This document shows, in pieces, positions 37,917-46,225 of a DNA stretch of 46,225 bases. This DNA comes from Bdellovibrio sp. Lineage in GTDB: Bacteria; Bdellovibrionota; Bdellovibrionia; Bdellovibrionales; Bdellovibrionaceae. The position numbers and the translations under genes are program-made. Below the pieces are notes generated by a model. That model was not told where the DNA came from and did not search any database. It saw nothing but the letters and a program-made list of their open reading frames with translations. Numbering within the stretch: position 1 is the first letter of the stretch; every line of letters starts with the position of its first letter. Location of the stretch: positions 1-46,225 of the forward strand of contig JABWCO010000008.1 in NCBI GenBank assembly GCA_013360185.1. Direction: 5' to 3'.

Positions 37917-38564
37917 ATGTTTAAATATATCAAAGCCTTAATTTTCTTAGTGCCATTTTTAACGGTGGCCGCGTTCACCTCAACAGAGAGCACGCTTCAG
38001 AAGATTTCTAAAAAGTACAGTAACGCTAAGCTTGTGGAAATGAGTGTAGAAAAAACTGTTACGTCGGAGCTTCTTGGTAAAGAAACGAAACATCAAGGTA
38101 AGATTTTTTTAGCCAAGAAGAAGTTCCGCTGGGAAAACACAACACCAGAAAAAAGTCTTGTCGTTTTTGATGGAACAACAATTTATAGCGAACAAACACC
38201 GCCCAAAGAACTTGGCGGCGAAGTACAAGTTGCCAAGGGCAAAGTTGATAAGAAAACCGGCGCACACATTTTGATCTCGTCGCTTCTTGGTGCGGACTTA
38301 GAAAAAAACTTTAAAGTTGTTGAAACAGAAAATTCAGAAAACCTTGTGAAGTACGACGTAACGCCGCTAACGAACGATTTAACAATAAAAGATTTGAAAA
38401 TTGTATTTAACTGCAAAGAACTTACCATGAAAGAGCTGTCCTATAAAGACGACATTGGCAATTTGACGGTGATGCGGTTTTCCAATGTGAGTTTTCAAAA
38501 AAAAGAAAAAAACAATTTATTTAAATATGTAATTCCAAAAGGCGCCCAGGTGACAGATTTATGA
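37917..38564 (+). CDS. LolA-like outer membrane lipoprotein carrier
   Basis: Signal peptide, 'TLQKISKKYSNAKLVEMSVEKTV...GKIFLAKKKFRWENTTPEKSLVVFDGTTIYSEQTP' typical of the LolA family. Confidence 0.8.
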   Translation: MFKYIKALIFLVPFLTVAAFTSTESTLQKISKKYSNAKLVEMSVEKTVTSELLGKETKHQGKIFLAKKKFRWENTTPEKSLVVFDGTTIYSEQTPPKELGGEVQVAKGKVDKKTGAHILISSLLGADLEKNFKVVETENSENLVKYDVTPLTNDLTIKDLKIVFNCKELTMKELSYKDDIGNLTVMRFSNVSFQKKEKNNLFKYVIPKGAQVTDL

Positions 38565-39934
38565 AACAAGAGACAAACCAGAATCAAAAAGTACACTTTA
38601 TCTCTCTTGGTTGCCCGAAGAATCTAGTCGACAGCGAAATTATGGCTGGCACTTTGATGAAAGATGGCTATGCCGTTGTCGGCGAAGCAGAAGACGCTGA
38701 CACCGTTATTGTAAACACTTGCGGTTTCATTGAAGATTCAAAGAAAGAATCCATCCAACGGATTCTCGACATGGGAAATTTGAAGCAAGAAGGCAAGATC
38801 AAAAAAGTTGTCGTCGCGGGCTGCTTAACTCAGCGCTATAAAGAGGACCTTGTGGAAGGTCTTCCAGAAGCGGATCTTTTCGTGGGCTCAGGTGAGTTCC
38901 AAAACATCTCTAAGATTCTGAAAAACTCTGCAGCAGGTGATACGCAAAAGACCTTCTTCAATTTGCCAACGTACTTGCAAGAAGAGTCTACTCCACGCGT
39001 GAATTCACAACCAGGTCACCGCGCTTACTTGAAAATCTCTGAAGGTTGCATGAAACGTTGTGCGTTCTGCGCAATCCCTATGATTCGTGGCAACTTGCAA
39101 TCGCGCTCTATTGACGCTGTCGTTGCAGAAGCGAAACTTCTTGTTGCTGGTGGCGTGAAGGAACTGATTATTATTTCCCATGACTTCACTGATTACGGCT
39201 GGGATATCCGCCGTAAAGATCCAACGCGCAAAGAAAGTCCCGTAGAGCTTTTGAAAGCTTTGGACCAAGTGGAAGGTTTGCAGTGGATCCGTCTGATGTA
39301 CTTATATCCAGATGGAATCACTCCTGAGATGGTTCAGGTTATTAAGAACAGTACTAAGATCGTTAAGTACTTCGATATGCCTTTGCAGCATGTGAATGAT
39401 GATGTTCTAAAAAGCATGAATCGCAAAATGACTCGTGGTGAAATTGAAACGGCTTTGATGAATATCCGCACACACATTCCTGAGGTGGTTATCCGCACTC
39501 AATTCATCGTGGGTTTTCCTGGCGAAACGGCAGAGCAGTTTGAAGAGCTTTTGCAGTTTGTGGCGGATCAACAATTTGATCGCGTGGGTTGTTTCCAATA
39601 CTCGCCTGAAGAAAACACTCCAGGTGGACGCATGGAAAATCAAATCGATGCAGAAACAAAACAGTACCGTCATGACGCTTTGATGGAAGTTCAGCAAAAT
39701 ATTTCTCGTGAAAAGCACCGTGACTTCATTGGTAAAACAATTGACGTGATCGTCGAGGGTTACTCTGAAGAAACCGACCTGTTATTGCAGGGCCGTTTCT
39801 GGGGTCAAGCTCCGGACATTGACGGTGTGGTTTTGATCAACGATGGTCAGGCAAAAACCGGTGATATGGTGAAAGTCCACATTACGGATAGTTTAGAATA
39901 TGATCTCGTTGGTGAAATTGTCCTAGAAAACTGA
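38561..39934 (+). CDS. rimO: Ribosomal protein S12 methylthiotransferase RimO
   Basis: 'FISLGCPKNLVDSEIMAG', radical SAM 'SEGCMKRCAFCAIPMIRGNLQSR', TRAM-like C-terminus. Confidence 0.95.
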   Translation: MKQETNQNQKVHFISLGCPKNLVDSEIMAGTLMKDGYAVVGEAEDADTVIVNTCGFIEDSKKESIQRILDMGNLKQEGKIKKVVVAGCLTQRYKEDLVEGLPEADLFVGSGEFQNISKILKNSAAGDTQKTFFNLPTYLQEESTPRVNSQPGHRAYLKISEGCMKRCAFCAIPMIRGNLQSRSIDAVVAEAKLLVAGGVKELIIISHDFTDYGWDIRRKDPTRKESPVELLKALDQVEGLQWIRLMYLYPDGITPEMVQVIKNSTKIVKYFDMPLQHVNDDVLKSMNRKMTRGEIETALMNIRTHIPEVVIRTQFIVGFPGETAEQFEELLQFVADQQFDRVGCFQYSPEENTPGGRMENQIDAETKQYRHDALMEVQQNISREKHRDFIGKTIDVIVEGYSEETDLLLQGRFWGQAPDIDGVVLINDGQAKTGDMVKVHITDSLEYDLVGEIVLEN

Positions 39935-39937
39935 CGA

Positions 39938-41110
39938 CTATAAATTGCAGTTTTCTGAACTGCTTTCGAATCGGCTCAGCCATTCGGAATTTCTAGTGTT
40001 TCTTAATACAGTGGTGGCCCTGCGAAAGGACACCGCTGTTTTTTTATCAAATTTGCACGCTAGCTTGTAAGCGGCCAATGCTATTTCATACTTGCGGATT
40101 TCAAAAGAGGAATTCGCTAAGCCCAGCCACGACCGTGACGACTGCGCATCGGCCTCTGTCGCCAACTTATATACCCTCATCGCATCAACGTAGTTTTTTT
40201 GATCTTCTAAAGTTTTCGCATACTGGAATTGCGCCAGTTCGGATTTGGGGAAGTCTTTGGCGGCCTTCTTTAAAGCGCTCTGGGCGCGCTTGTCCTCGCC
40301 CATTCCGGCGTAACTGAGGGCCAAGTATACATAAGGGTCGGCGACGCTTGAATCCTTGCTAATAGCTTCTTTGCAAGTTTGGATGGCGGCCTCAAAAGTG
40401 TTGTCCTGGGTGTTGACCTCGCATAGTTTTCGTAAATAGATGGGTCGGGCTCCGATGGCATCGATCATGTCTTGATACAAAATGCGCAGCTCATACAAGT
40501 TCGGCGGTTGGCGCTCTCCGTAAAGACGAATCAGGCCATCATAGGCTGGCTCATAGCGCGCGTTGAATTCTAAAGCCTTCTTGAAGCTCTCCATGGCATC
40601 TTTGTTTTTTTTCTCTAATAAGTGTGCGTTGCCCATAAGTGCGTGCGCTTCGAAGTCTTTGGCGTCTTTACCAATCAAAATATTTAAGGCTCGGATCATC
40701 TCAGAAGCTTCTTTGCGCTTCTCGTGGGCTTTCGCAAGCAGCACTAATGACTTGCGGTCAATCTTGTCGACCTGAGGCCAAAGGAGTTTTGTGACTTTGT
40801 CGTATTCGCCTTTTTTAAAGTGTTCTTCGGCGACGTGAGCTAAAGGTGGATTGCCCAGCGGCTTCGTGGTGGCTTTTTTTGGGGAGCGAGTTTCAGTTGA
40901 AAATGGTGCCGACGATGGAGCTTGATTGGTTGGCTTTGTTTTCCGATAAGGTGCCGACTTGCTTGTGCCTTTGATTTCTTCTTCAAAGATATCGAACTCG
41001 TCCGCCGCCTGACCCGAAGTCTGGGCGTGAGAGGTTGCCATGACCAAGAATGAGACAAAAGCCAAGATCAGATTATACGTATAACGATTGAAATTCAGTC
41101 CACTCACCAT
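39938..41110 (-). CDS. TPR-repeat protein, exported
   Basis: Multiple TPR-like units ('FEAHALMGNAHLLEKKNKDAMESFKKALEFNARYEPAYDGLIRLYGE' etc.), N-terminal signal region. Confidence 0.85.
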   Translation of the reverse strand: MVSGLNFNRYTYNLILAFVSFLVMATSHAQTSGQAADEFDIFEEEIKGTSKSAPYRKTKPTNQAPSSAPFSTETRSPKKATTKPLGNPPLAHVAEEHFKKGEYDKVTKLLWPQVDKIDRKSLVLLAKAHEKRKEASEMIRALNILIGKDAKDFEAHALMGNAHLLEKKNKDAMESFKKALEFNARYEPAYDGLIRLYGERQPPNLYELRILYQDMIDAIGARPIYLRKLCEVNTQDNTFEAAIQTCKEAISKDSSVADPYVYLALSYAGMGEDKRAQSALKKAAKDFPKSELAQFQYAKTLEDQKNYVDAMRVYKLATEADAQSSRSWLGLANSSFEIRKYEIALAAYKLACKFDKKTAVSFRRATTVLRNTRNSEWLSRFESSSENCNL

Positions 41111-41129
41111 GTGTTGTATTATTACCTAA

Positions 41130-41990
41130 ATGCCCTTACGAGTGAAGAGATCTAAATTTAGAGCTGGACTAAGAAACAACCGCGGTCAGGCTGTGGTTGA
41201 GTACGTTCTATTGGTGATCATCTCGGTTTCGCTAGTCCTGGCTTTGATGAATGTGATCTTTAAGCCCTTTGGTGAATTTATTGATAATTACATGGGAAGG
41301 TATGTTGCGTGCCTGTTGGAGTACGGCGAATTGCCCACCTTGGGGGGCGATACACCCTCTGAAGTCGACGAAGATTCTGAGTGCAACAAAAAATTTCAGC
41401 CGGGCTCTTTGGCCGCGGGTCGTCCTCCGAATGACAATGGTGGCGGCGCATCCAGCGACTCTTCGAAAAGTCAGGGCTCTGATGCAAACTCTGATGGCGC
41501 TTCTGGGGGCGGATCCTCGAGCACATACGCGGGTTCCAACTCACGTGGAGGCAGCAATCAAATAGGTGGCCGTGGCAGACGCTCCGTGGGTACGGAATCA
41601 AGCGATGCCCCTCAGGGTAAGGTTGTGGAAAGTGCGCTTAGCTCGGGGCCTAATGGGGCGTTTTTCAACAGTCGAAACAGTTATGAAGTGGCACAACAAG
41701 GTCGTAAAGTTTCCTCAGTCCCTTTATCCGGATTAAGTGAAGCCGAAAGAAAAAAAATCGCTAAGAAAAAAGAAAAAGTTGGCCAAACTGTTTCGTCGAA
41801 TGAAGGCTTCGGACCGGCTCCTAAAAAAATCCCAGTGAAGCCGCCTCCACAAAAGACGGAGTTGGAAGAAATTCCACCGATGACGATTGGAAATTTTATA
41901 CGTTATTTGTTCATTGCGGCGCTAGTTATTGCGCTAGTAATCTTCATTGGCGGTCAGGCCTTGCAGATGTCAAAATCTGGCGAAAAATAA
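41130..41990 (+). CDS. Pilin-like (TadE/Flp-like N-terminus) membrane protein with low-complexity linker and C-terminal TM
   Basis: 'RNNRGQAVVEYVLLVIISVSLVLALMNVIF' with E+5-like position; Ser/Gly-rich middle; C-terminal 'YLFIAALVIALVIFIGGQAL'. Confidence 0.7.
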   Translation: MPLRVKRSKFRAGLRNNRGQAVVEYVLLVIISVSLVLALMNVIFKPFGEFIDNYMGRYVACLLEYGELPTLGGDTPSEVDEDSECNKKFQPGSLAAGRPPNDNGGGASSDSSKSQGSDANSDGASGGGSSSTYAGSNSRGGSNQIGGRGRRSVGTESSDAPQGKVVESALSSGPNGAFFNSRNSYEVAQQGRKVSSVPLSGLSEAERKKIAKKKEKVGQTVSSNEGFGPAPKKIPVKPPPQKTELEEIPPMTIGNFIRYLFIAALVIALVIFIGGQALQMSKSGEK

Positions 41991-42102
41991 CCATGCGTCG
42001 CGTTTAGAAATTCTTCATCAAAATTCTTAAGTTGCCTGTCATGGCGTTAATTTCTTGAAACACTCCGCGCTTTAATAGATACAGCGTCTTCTGATTATTT
42101 GG

Positions 42103-42480
42103 GTGGGGGCTCTTTTGGTTGAAAATGTGGTTGAGATCAATCGCAAAAAGGAATTTACGTTGCAGGAAGCGCGTCAGCTTTTGCCTATCGTCTATCGTAT
42201 GACTGAAGAGGCTAGCCGCGAAGTCAAAGCTCATCTAAATAGAATCGAAGCTTTTTCAGACAAAACACACCCTTCGGTGGCGATCATTGAAAACAGCATC
42301 AATACCATTATTGACCGTTGGCAAGTGAAGGTTGAAAAATTGGGCGCCGAACCTAAGGGTCTATGGATGGCCGACTTTGACAGTGGAGAAGGTTACTTCT
42401 GTTGGAAGTATCCAGAGAATGAAATAAATCATCACCATGGCTACCAAGATGGATTTTCTGGGCGTATATTGATTCCATGA
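42103..42480 (+). CDS. DUF2203-like protein
   Basis: 'FTLQEARQLLPIVYRMTEEASREV...GAEPKGLWMADFDSGEGYFCWKYPENEINHHHGYQDGFSGR' matches the DUF2203 pattern; start may be 42115 (TTG). Confidence 0.8.
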   Translation: MGALLVENVVEINRKKEFTLQEARQLLPIVYRMTEEASREVKAHLNRIEAFSDKTHPSVAIIENSINTIIDRWQVKVEKLGAEPKGLWMADFDSGEGYFCWKYPENEINHHHGYQDGFSGRILIP

Positions 42481-44096
42481 GAATCGCAATTGCCCAAATC
42501 AATCCGACACTAGCAGATTTCGAATTTAACAAAGAAAAAATCCTGAATTTCATTCATCAAGCACAACAGCGCAAGTGCGAGCTTGTGGTGTTTCCAGAAT
42601 GCACGCTGTTCGGCTATCATCCGTTTGATTTATTAGAGCGCTCAACACTTGTGGCGCAGCAAGAAGCGCAACTTAAAGACCTTTTAAAGAAAATCCCTAA
42701 AAATATTGGAGTGATCTTTGGTTTGATCACAAAGAATTCGAAAAAGCTGGGACGCCCTTACTTCAACAGCGCCGTCTTTGTGGCCCAAGGACAAAAGCCA
42801 AAATTCTTTCACAAACAGTTGTTGCCAACGGGTGACGTCTTTGACGAGGCTCGTTTTATTGAGCCGGGTGATGTTGCAAAAAATTATTTTCAATGGAGAG
42901 GTAAAAAATTTTTCCTCACGATCTGCGAAGATATTTGGGCATGGCCTGATAATAAAGGTTTTTCCGCTTACAAGGTGAACCCTTTGGCGAAGGTGAAGAA
43001 AAAGAAGATCGATATGGTGATCAACTTAAGTGCCTCTCCTTATCATTTAGGAAAAATGAAGAAGCGTGAGTATGTCGCGCAAAAAACGGCCGCGTATTTT
43101 AATGCGCCTATTCTTTATGCCAATTTAGTCGGGGCCCAAGACGAGATTATCTTTGATGGTGGAAGTTTTGTTTTAGATAAAAAAGGAAAAAAAATCTTAA
43201 GCTGCCAACAGTTTGAGGAAGATATCAACGTTATCGACACAGAAACTAAAGAGGTTTGGCATAAAACCGCTAAGATTTCTGTGGTTGAAGAATTGCGTCG
43301 TGCTTTAGTTTTGGGGATCAGAGACTTCTGCCATAAGACGGGTCTTAAGAATATTCACTTAGGTTTAAGTGGTGGCATTGATTCGGCTGTTGTGCTTGCG
43401 CTAGCTGTGGATGCACTGGGGCCCGCGTGTGTAAAGGCTGTCGGTTTGCCGGGACCCTTTAATGCTCCTGAAAGCTTAACTCTGGCAAAGCAACTAGCAA
43501 AAAATTTGGGCGTTGAGTTTAAAACAGTCGAAATCACTTCTATGTATGAAGAGGTTGTGGCCTCTTTGGAAAAAGGCCTAGGGCTTTCTGGGTTCGGCTT
43601 AGTTCACGAAAATCTGCAAGCGCGTTTGCGTGGAATTTCTTTGATGGCCTTGTCGAACAAAGACAACAGCTTGTTACTTACCACTGGAAATAAAAGTGAG
43701 TATGCCGCTGGCTACTCTACCTTATACGGTGATATGTGCGGCGGCTTGGCTCCACTAGGTGACTTAACAAAAGAACAAGTTTATGCCCTGGCTCGCCACT
43801 ATAATGCACAAGATGAATTGATTCCAAAGTACATCATTGACCGTCCGCCATCGGCAGAGCTTCGTCCTAATCAAAAGGATCAAGATTCGTTGCCGCCCTA
43901 TGAAGACCTGGATAAGTCTGTGCAATACTTGGTGGAAAATTCAGGGGCTGCAAAAACAGCGACTGACAAATGGCTTTTACCAGTCCTGATGCGCACAGAA
44001 TTTAAACGTTGGCAGGCGCCACCGATTTTAAAAGTGTCGAAACATTCATTTGGTCGGGGAAGACGTTATCCGATAGCACACAAGGCGCGCGCATAA
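42477..44096 (+). CDS. nadE: Glutamine-dependent NAD+ synthase
   Basis: N-terminal nitrilase domain 'MRIAIAQINPTLADFEFNKEKIL', C-terminal synthase 'HLGLSGGIDSAVVLALAVDALG', 'LLTTGNKSEYAAGYSTLYGDMCGGLAPLGDLTK'. Confidence 0.97.
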   Translation: MRIAIAQINPTLADFEFNKEKILNFIHQAQQRKCELVVFPECTLFGYHPFDLLERSTLVAQQEAQLKDLLKKIPKNIGVIFGLITKNSKKLGRPYFNSAVFVAQGQKPKFFHKQLLPTGDVFDEARFIEPGDVAKNYFQWRGKKFFLTICEDIWAWPDNKGFSAYKVNPLAKVKKKKIDMVINLSASPYHLGKMKKREYVAQKTAAYFNAPILYANLVGAQDEIIFDGGSFVLDKKGKKILSCQQFEEDINVIDTETKEVWHKTAKISVVEELRRALVLGIRDFCHKTGLKNIHLGLSGGIDSAVVLALAVDALGPACVKAVGLPGPFNAPESLTLAKQLAKNLGVEFKTVEITSMYEEVVASLEKGLGLSGFGLVHENLQARLRGISLMALSNKDNSLLLTTGNKSEYAAGYSTLYGDMCGGLAPLGDLTKEQVYALARHYNAQDELIPKYIIDRPPSAELRPNQKDQDSLPPYEDLDKSVQYLVENSGAAKTATDKWLLPVLMRTEFKRWQAPPILKVSKHSFGRGRRYPIAHKARA

Positions 44097-44117
44097 AAAA
44101 GGCGCATTAAATGCGCC
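44095..44117 (-). terminator. Bidirectional terminator between nadE and exonuclease gene
   Basis: aaaaaa-GGCGCAT-taa-ATGCGCC; T-run on minus strand. Confidence 0.75.
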
Positions 44118-44148
44118 ACTTTCTAAGTTGAATAGATCACTTGGTTTT

Positions 44149-44766
44149 CTAAAGTGCGCCGAAGAAATCCATTTGTTTTGGCTGACGGACAATTTGTGGG
44201 AAACGTACTTCAGGCTTACCTGTAAGTGCCACAAGATTTGTAACCTGAGGTGGCTGACCGCCAATAGAAATTCTTTTCACCATTTGAAAAAACAAATGTC
44301 CACAATAGGAAGCATCTTCTTCTGCTCTGTGGAAATCCGTTGTCGGTATTTTCAAGTGCTGAACTAATGTTCCTAGTTTGTAGTTCGGTAAACCGGGGAA
44401 TACTTTGCGCGCAATCGGCAGAGTATCGAGGATCAAGCCTTTGGGTGCAGCCACTTCATATTTTTTAATATCAGCAGTTAAGAACTGAGTGTCGAAAGGG
44501 GCGTTGTGCGCCACCAAAATGTCGTCGCCACAGAACTCTGCAAACGAAGGTAAAACGCTTTCAACTAAAGGTTTACCCTTAACCATCTCATCGGAAATAC
44601 CGTTCACCGCAGAAGCCCCGGGAGGAATCGGGCGGCGAGGGTCAATCAAGGTTGCGAAGATCGCCTCTGGTTGGCCGTTAATAAAACGAACGGCCCCAAT
44701 CTCTACGATTTGGTCAACGCCAGGAACTGTACCGGTGGTCTCTAAGTCAAAAGCTATGAATCTCAT
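44149..44766 (-). CDS. DnaQ-like 3'-5' exonuclease (DEDDh)
   Basis: 'FIAFDLETTGTVPGVDQIVEIGAVRF', 'LVAHNAPFDTQFL', 'FHRAEEDASYCGHLFFQM'. Confidence 0.93.
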   Translation of the reverse strand: MRFIAFDLETTGTVPGVDQIVEIGAVRFINGQPEAIFATLIDPRRPIPPGASAVNGISDEMVKGKPLVESVLPSFAEFCGDDILVAHNAPFDTQFLTADIKKYEVAAPKGLILDTLPIARKVFPGLPNYKLGTLVQHLKIPTTDFHRAEEDASYCGHLFFQMVKRISIGGQPPQVTNLVALTGKPEVRFPQIVRQPKQMDFFGAL

Positions 44767-44829
44767 GAAAACATTGATACAAAATGGGGAGGGGTGTTTC
44801 AACTAAAGACTGCCCTTTTATAGGAGATA

Positions 44830-45147
44830 GTGGGCGTGAAAGCTAAGTCCGGAATATATATCAACTTTTTGCCTGCTCCCGGCGAAGCCATGGTGAGTCA
44901 TAAAGATCACTGTATCTTAGATGTTGCCCTGAGATCGGGCATTCCGATCGATCATACCTGTGGCGGAAACGGGACTTGTGGGACTTGCTTGGTGGAAATC
45001 GTTCAGGGCCTAGAAAATCTAGGTCCGCGCAATGAAGTTGAAGCCGAAATGGCAGAGGATCGTGGCTTTGAAAGTCATGAGCGCTTGGCCTGTCAGTCCG
45101 CGATTGTTGATGGTCTTACAATCCAGTTAAAACAGAAAAAAACTTAA
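44830..45147 (+). CDS. 2Fe-2S ferredoxin
   Basis: 'DHTCGGNGTCGTCLVEIVQG...ERLACQS' Cys pattern; GTG start. Confidence 0.9.
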   Translation: MGVKAKSGIYINFLPAPGEAMVSHKDHCILDVALRSGIPIDHTCGGNGTCGTCLVEIVQGLENLGPRNEVEAEMAEDRGFESHERLACQSAIVDGLTIQLKQKKT

Positions 45148-45330
45148 GGAGTCACAAAGAAGGGATTCGTGTAAATCCACGTGATCCATTTTTTTGCATC
45201 GGGCAGTGGCATAAGTGGACTGACGCGAACTTGCACGCGGTAAGTTCCTGGTTGTGTGATGGGAAAGCTTGTTTCTGGATCGTTGATGCGGGCTACGACC
45301 TCTTTGCGAAACAGCAAAGCTCCGCCGGCC
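45144..45330 (-). pseudogene. C-terminal fragment of a native gene (PHP-domain-like C-terminus), interrupted upstream
   Basis: 'LLFRKEVVARINDPETSFPITQPGTYRVQVRVSPLMPLPDAKKWITWIYTNPFFVTP*'; upstream frame becomes GC-rich non-protein-like sequence. Confidence 0.5.
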
Positions 45331-45380
45331 CTGTTGTTGTGACGGCGCGGGTGCGCCCGAAGAGGAAAGAGGGTGAGGGA

Positions 45381-45495
45381 AATGATGCGCCGTGAAGCGC
45401 AGGGCATTCCTGGATACGCCGCGCGCTTCGCAGACAAGTTTACGCAGTCTGCGCAAACAATCTGCTGACGCACGGCCGCCTCACGGCGCATCATT
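45381..45495. repeat. Inverted repeat in foreign GC-rich segment
   Basis: aatgatgcgccgtga (45381-45395) / tcacggcgcatcatt (45481-45495), perfect. Confidence 0.8.
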
Positions 45496-45635
45496 GGCGG
45501 CGTTTTACTTACGGCATGGGGCCGCGCTTTGCCTCCATGCGCCCACGCGCATGGCGTCAGCCGGCTCCCGGCAGGGGTCCGTAATGACCCCGGCATAGCA
45601 GTTTGCGTTGCGCAAACTGCGTAAACTTGTTTGCG
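45429..45635. repeat. Imperfect inverted repeat in foreign GC-rich segment
   Basis: cgcagacaagtttacgcagtctgcgcaaac (45429-45458) versus the reverse complement of 45601-45635 (cgcaaacaagtttacgcagtttgcgcaacgcaaac). Confidence 0.7.
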
Positions 45636-45890
45636 GTGCCCCCATGCAGCCCGAGTGCATGCGCGACGAACGCATGCCTGCAGGCGCCGCACCCCGCTCC
45701 ATCAATCGGCGTCACCGGTTGACGCCCCTCATTGAGCGAGGTTCTAGGAATATAATCCACAGCTGCTGGAATGTCAAGGCGAGAGGCGAGGGCGGGGGCC
45801 GAAAAGGCGGAGCTCGAAGCTCGTTCGCCCTGTTTCCGCCACCGGTTCCATCGATCCTTGGGGTACCCGACGCGAGCAACGGCGATTGCC

Positions 45891-46225
45891 ATGATCGCAT
45901 GGCGTGTGGTCTCTCTGGCCGGCCTGACGCTGGCCCTAGTCGCGGATCCGGTCTCGCAGGCGGAGGCGCAGCAGTCGTCGTCGCGCCGGTCGATGGTGTT
46001 TTTTCTGGCGCAAGGCGGTCCGGACGCCTGCGGCCCGGGCTGCACGGACTGGATTGCTGCGGATGGCGCCTTCGGACCGGATACGCTCGGCCGCCTGACG
46101 GCTTTCCTGCATTCGCTCGATCGGCCCAATCTCCCGATCTTCTTTCATTCTTCGGGTGGATCGCTGCAGGCAGCGGTCGCCGTCGGGTATAAATTGCGCG
46201 GCTGGCGGATCGCGGCCGGCGTGGG
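45891..46225 (+). CDS. Partial secreted protein, alphaproteobacterial-looking, open at window end
   Basis: Manual translation MIAWRVVSLAGLTLALVADPVSQAEAQQSSSRRSMVFFLAQGGPDACGPGCTDWIAADGAFGPDTLGRLTAFLHSLDRPNLPIFFHSSGGSLQAAVAVGYKLRGWRIAAGV; not in ORF track because it lacks a stop. Confidence 0.6.
   Translation, partial: MIAWRVVSLAGLTLALVADPVSQAEAQQSSSRRSMVFFLAQGGPDACGPGCTDWIAADGAFGPDTLGRLTAFLHSLDRPNLPIFFHSSGGSLQAAVAVGYKLRGWRIAAGV

Noticed and set aside
45144-45692. Full 182-aa minus-strand ORF as one gene
   Set aside because: Only the C-terminal ~55-60 aa look like a protein; the rest lies in the foreign repeat region and has an incidental open frame.
45608-46192. 194-aa plus-strand ORF in the GC-rich end
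   Set aside because: Runs through palindromic repeat DNA and overlaps, in another frame, the more protein-like partial CDS starting at 45891.
1-46225. CRISPR arrays, rRNA or tRNA genes
   Set aside because: No regular repeat-spacer array, rRNA-like stretch or confident tRNA cloverleaf noticed by eye; a tRNAscan/CRISPR tool run would be needed to be sure.

Overview
The window has three parts. (1) About 1-6945 is an accessory region. It contains a ribbon-helix-helix protein, a resolvase/invertase-type serine recombinase, an XRE regulator, a lipoprotein, a truncated tyrosine-integrase-like ORF, a predicted PD-(D/E)XK nuclease and two Rhs-type fragments in opposite orientation. (2) About 6950-45330 is dense core-genome sequence: lon, two DksA/TraR-family genes, grpE/dnaJ-like, hemW, M16 peptidase, tatB-like/tatC, a biotin-dependent acyl-CoA carboxylase cluster, deoC-deoA-punA, pilT, rng, rplU-rpmA-obgE, a nadD-rsfS fusion, rlmH, comF, lolA-like, rimO, nadE, a DnaQ-like exonuclease and a 2Fe-2S ferredoxin. 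The overall look is Bdellovibrio-like; that is an inference and was not searched. (3) About 45330-46225 is GC-rich and compositionally foreign, with alphaproteobacterial-looking sequence that interrupts a gene, so it is probably a contig chimera. The most interesting observation is a 116-bp inverted repeat (one mismatch by eye) in the Rhs core, at 2889-3004 (+) and 6042-6157 (-). Inversion between the copies would swap two different Rhs C-terminal tips, each followed by its own small membrane-protein gene, in frame onto the longer Rhs core. That would make an Rhs tip-switching inverton or silent-cassette reservoir. Other points of interest are a NadD-RsfS fusion, an L21 with a histone-H1-like Lys/Ala tail, a DksA paralog with a degenerate zinc finger, a secreted protein-glutaminase-like protein, and a structured intergenic RNA candidate downstream of rng.
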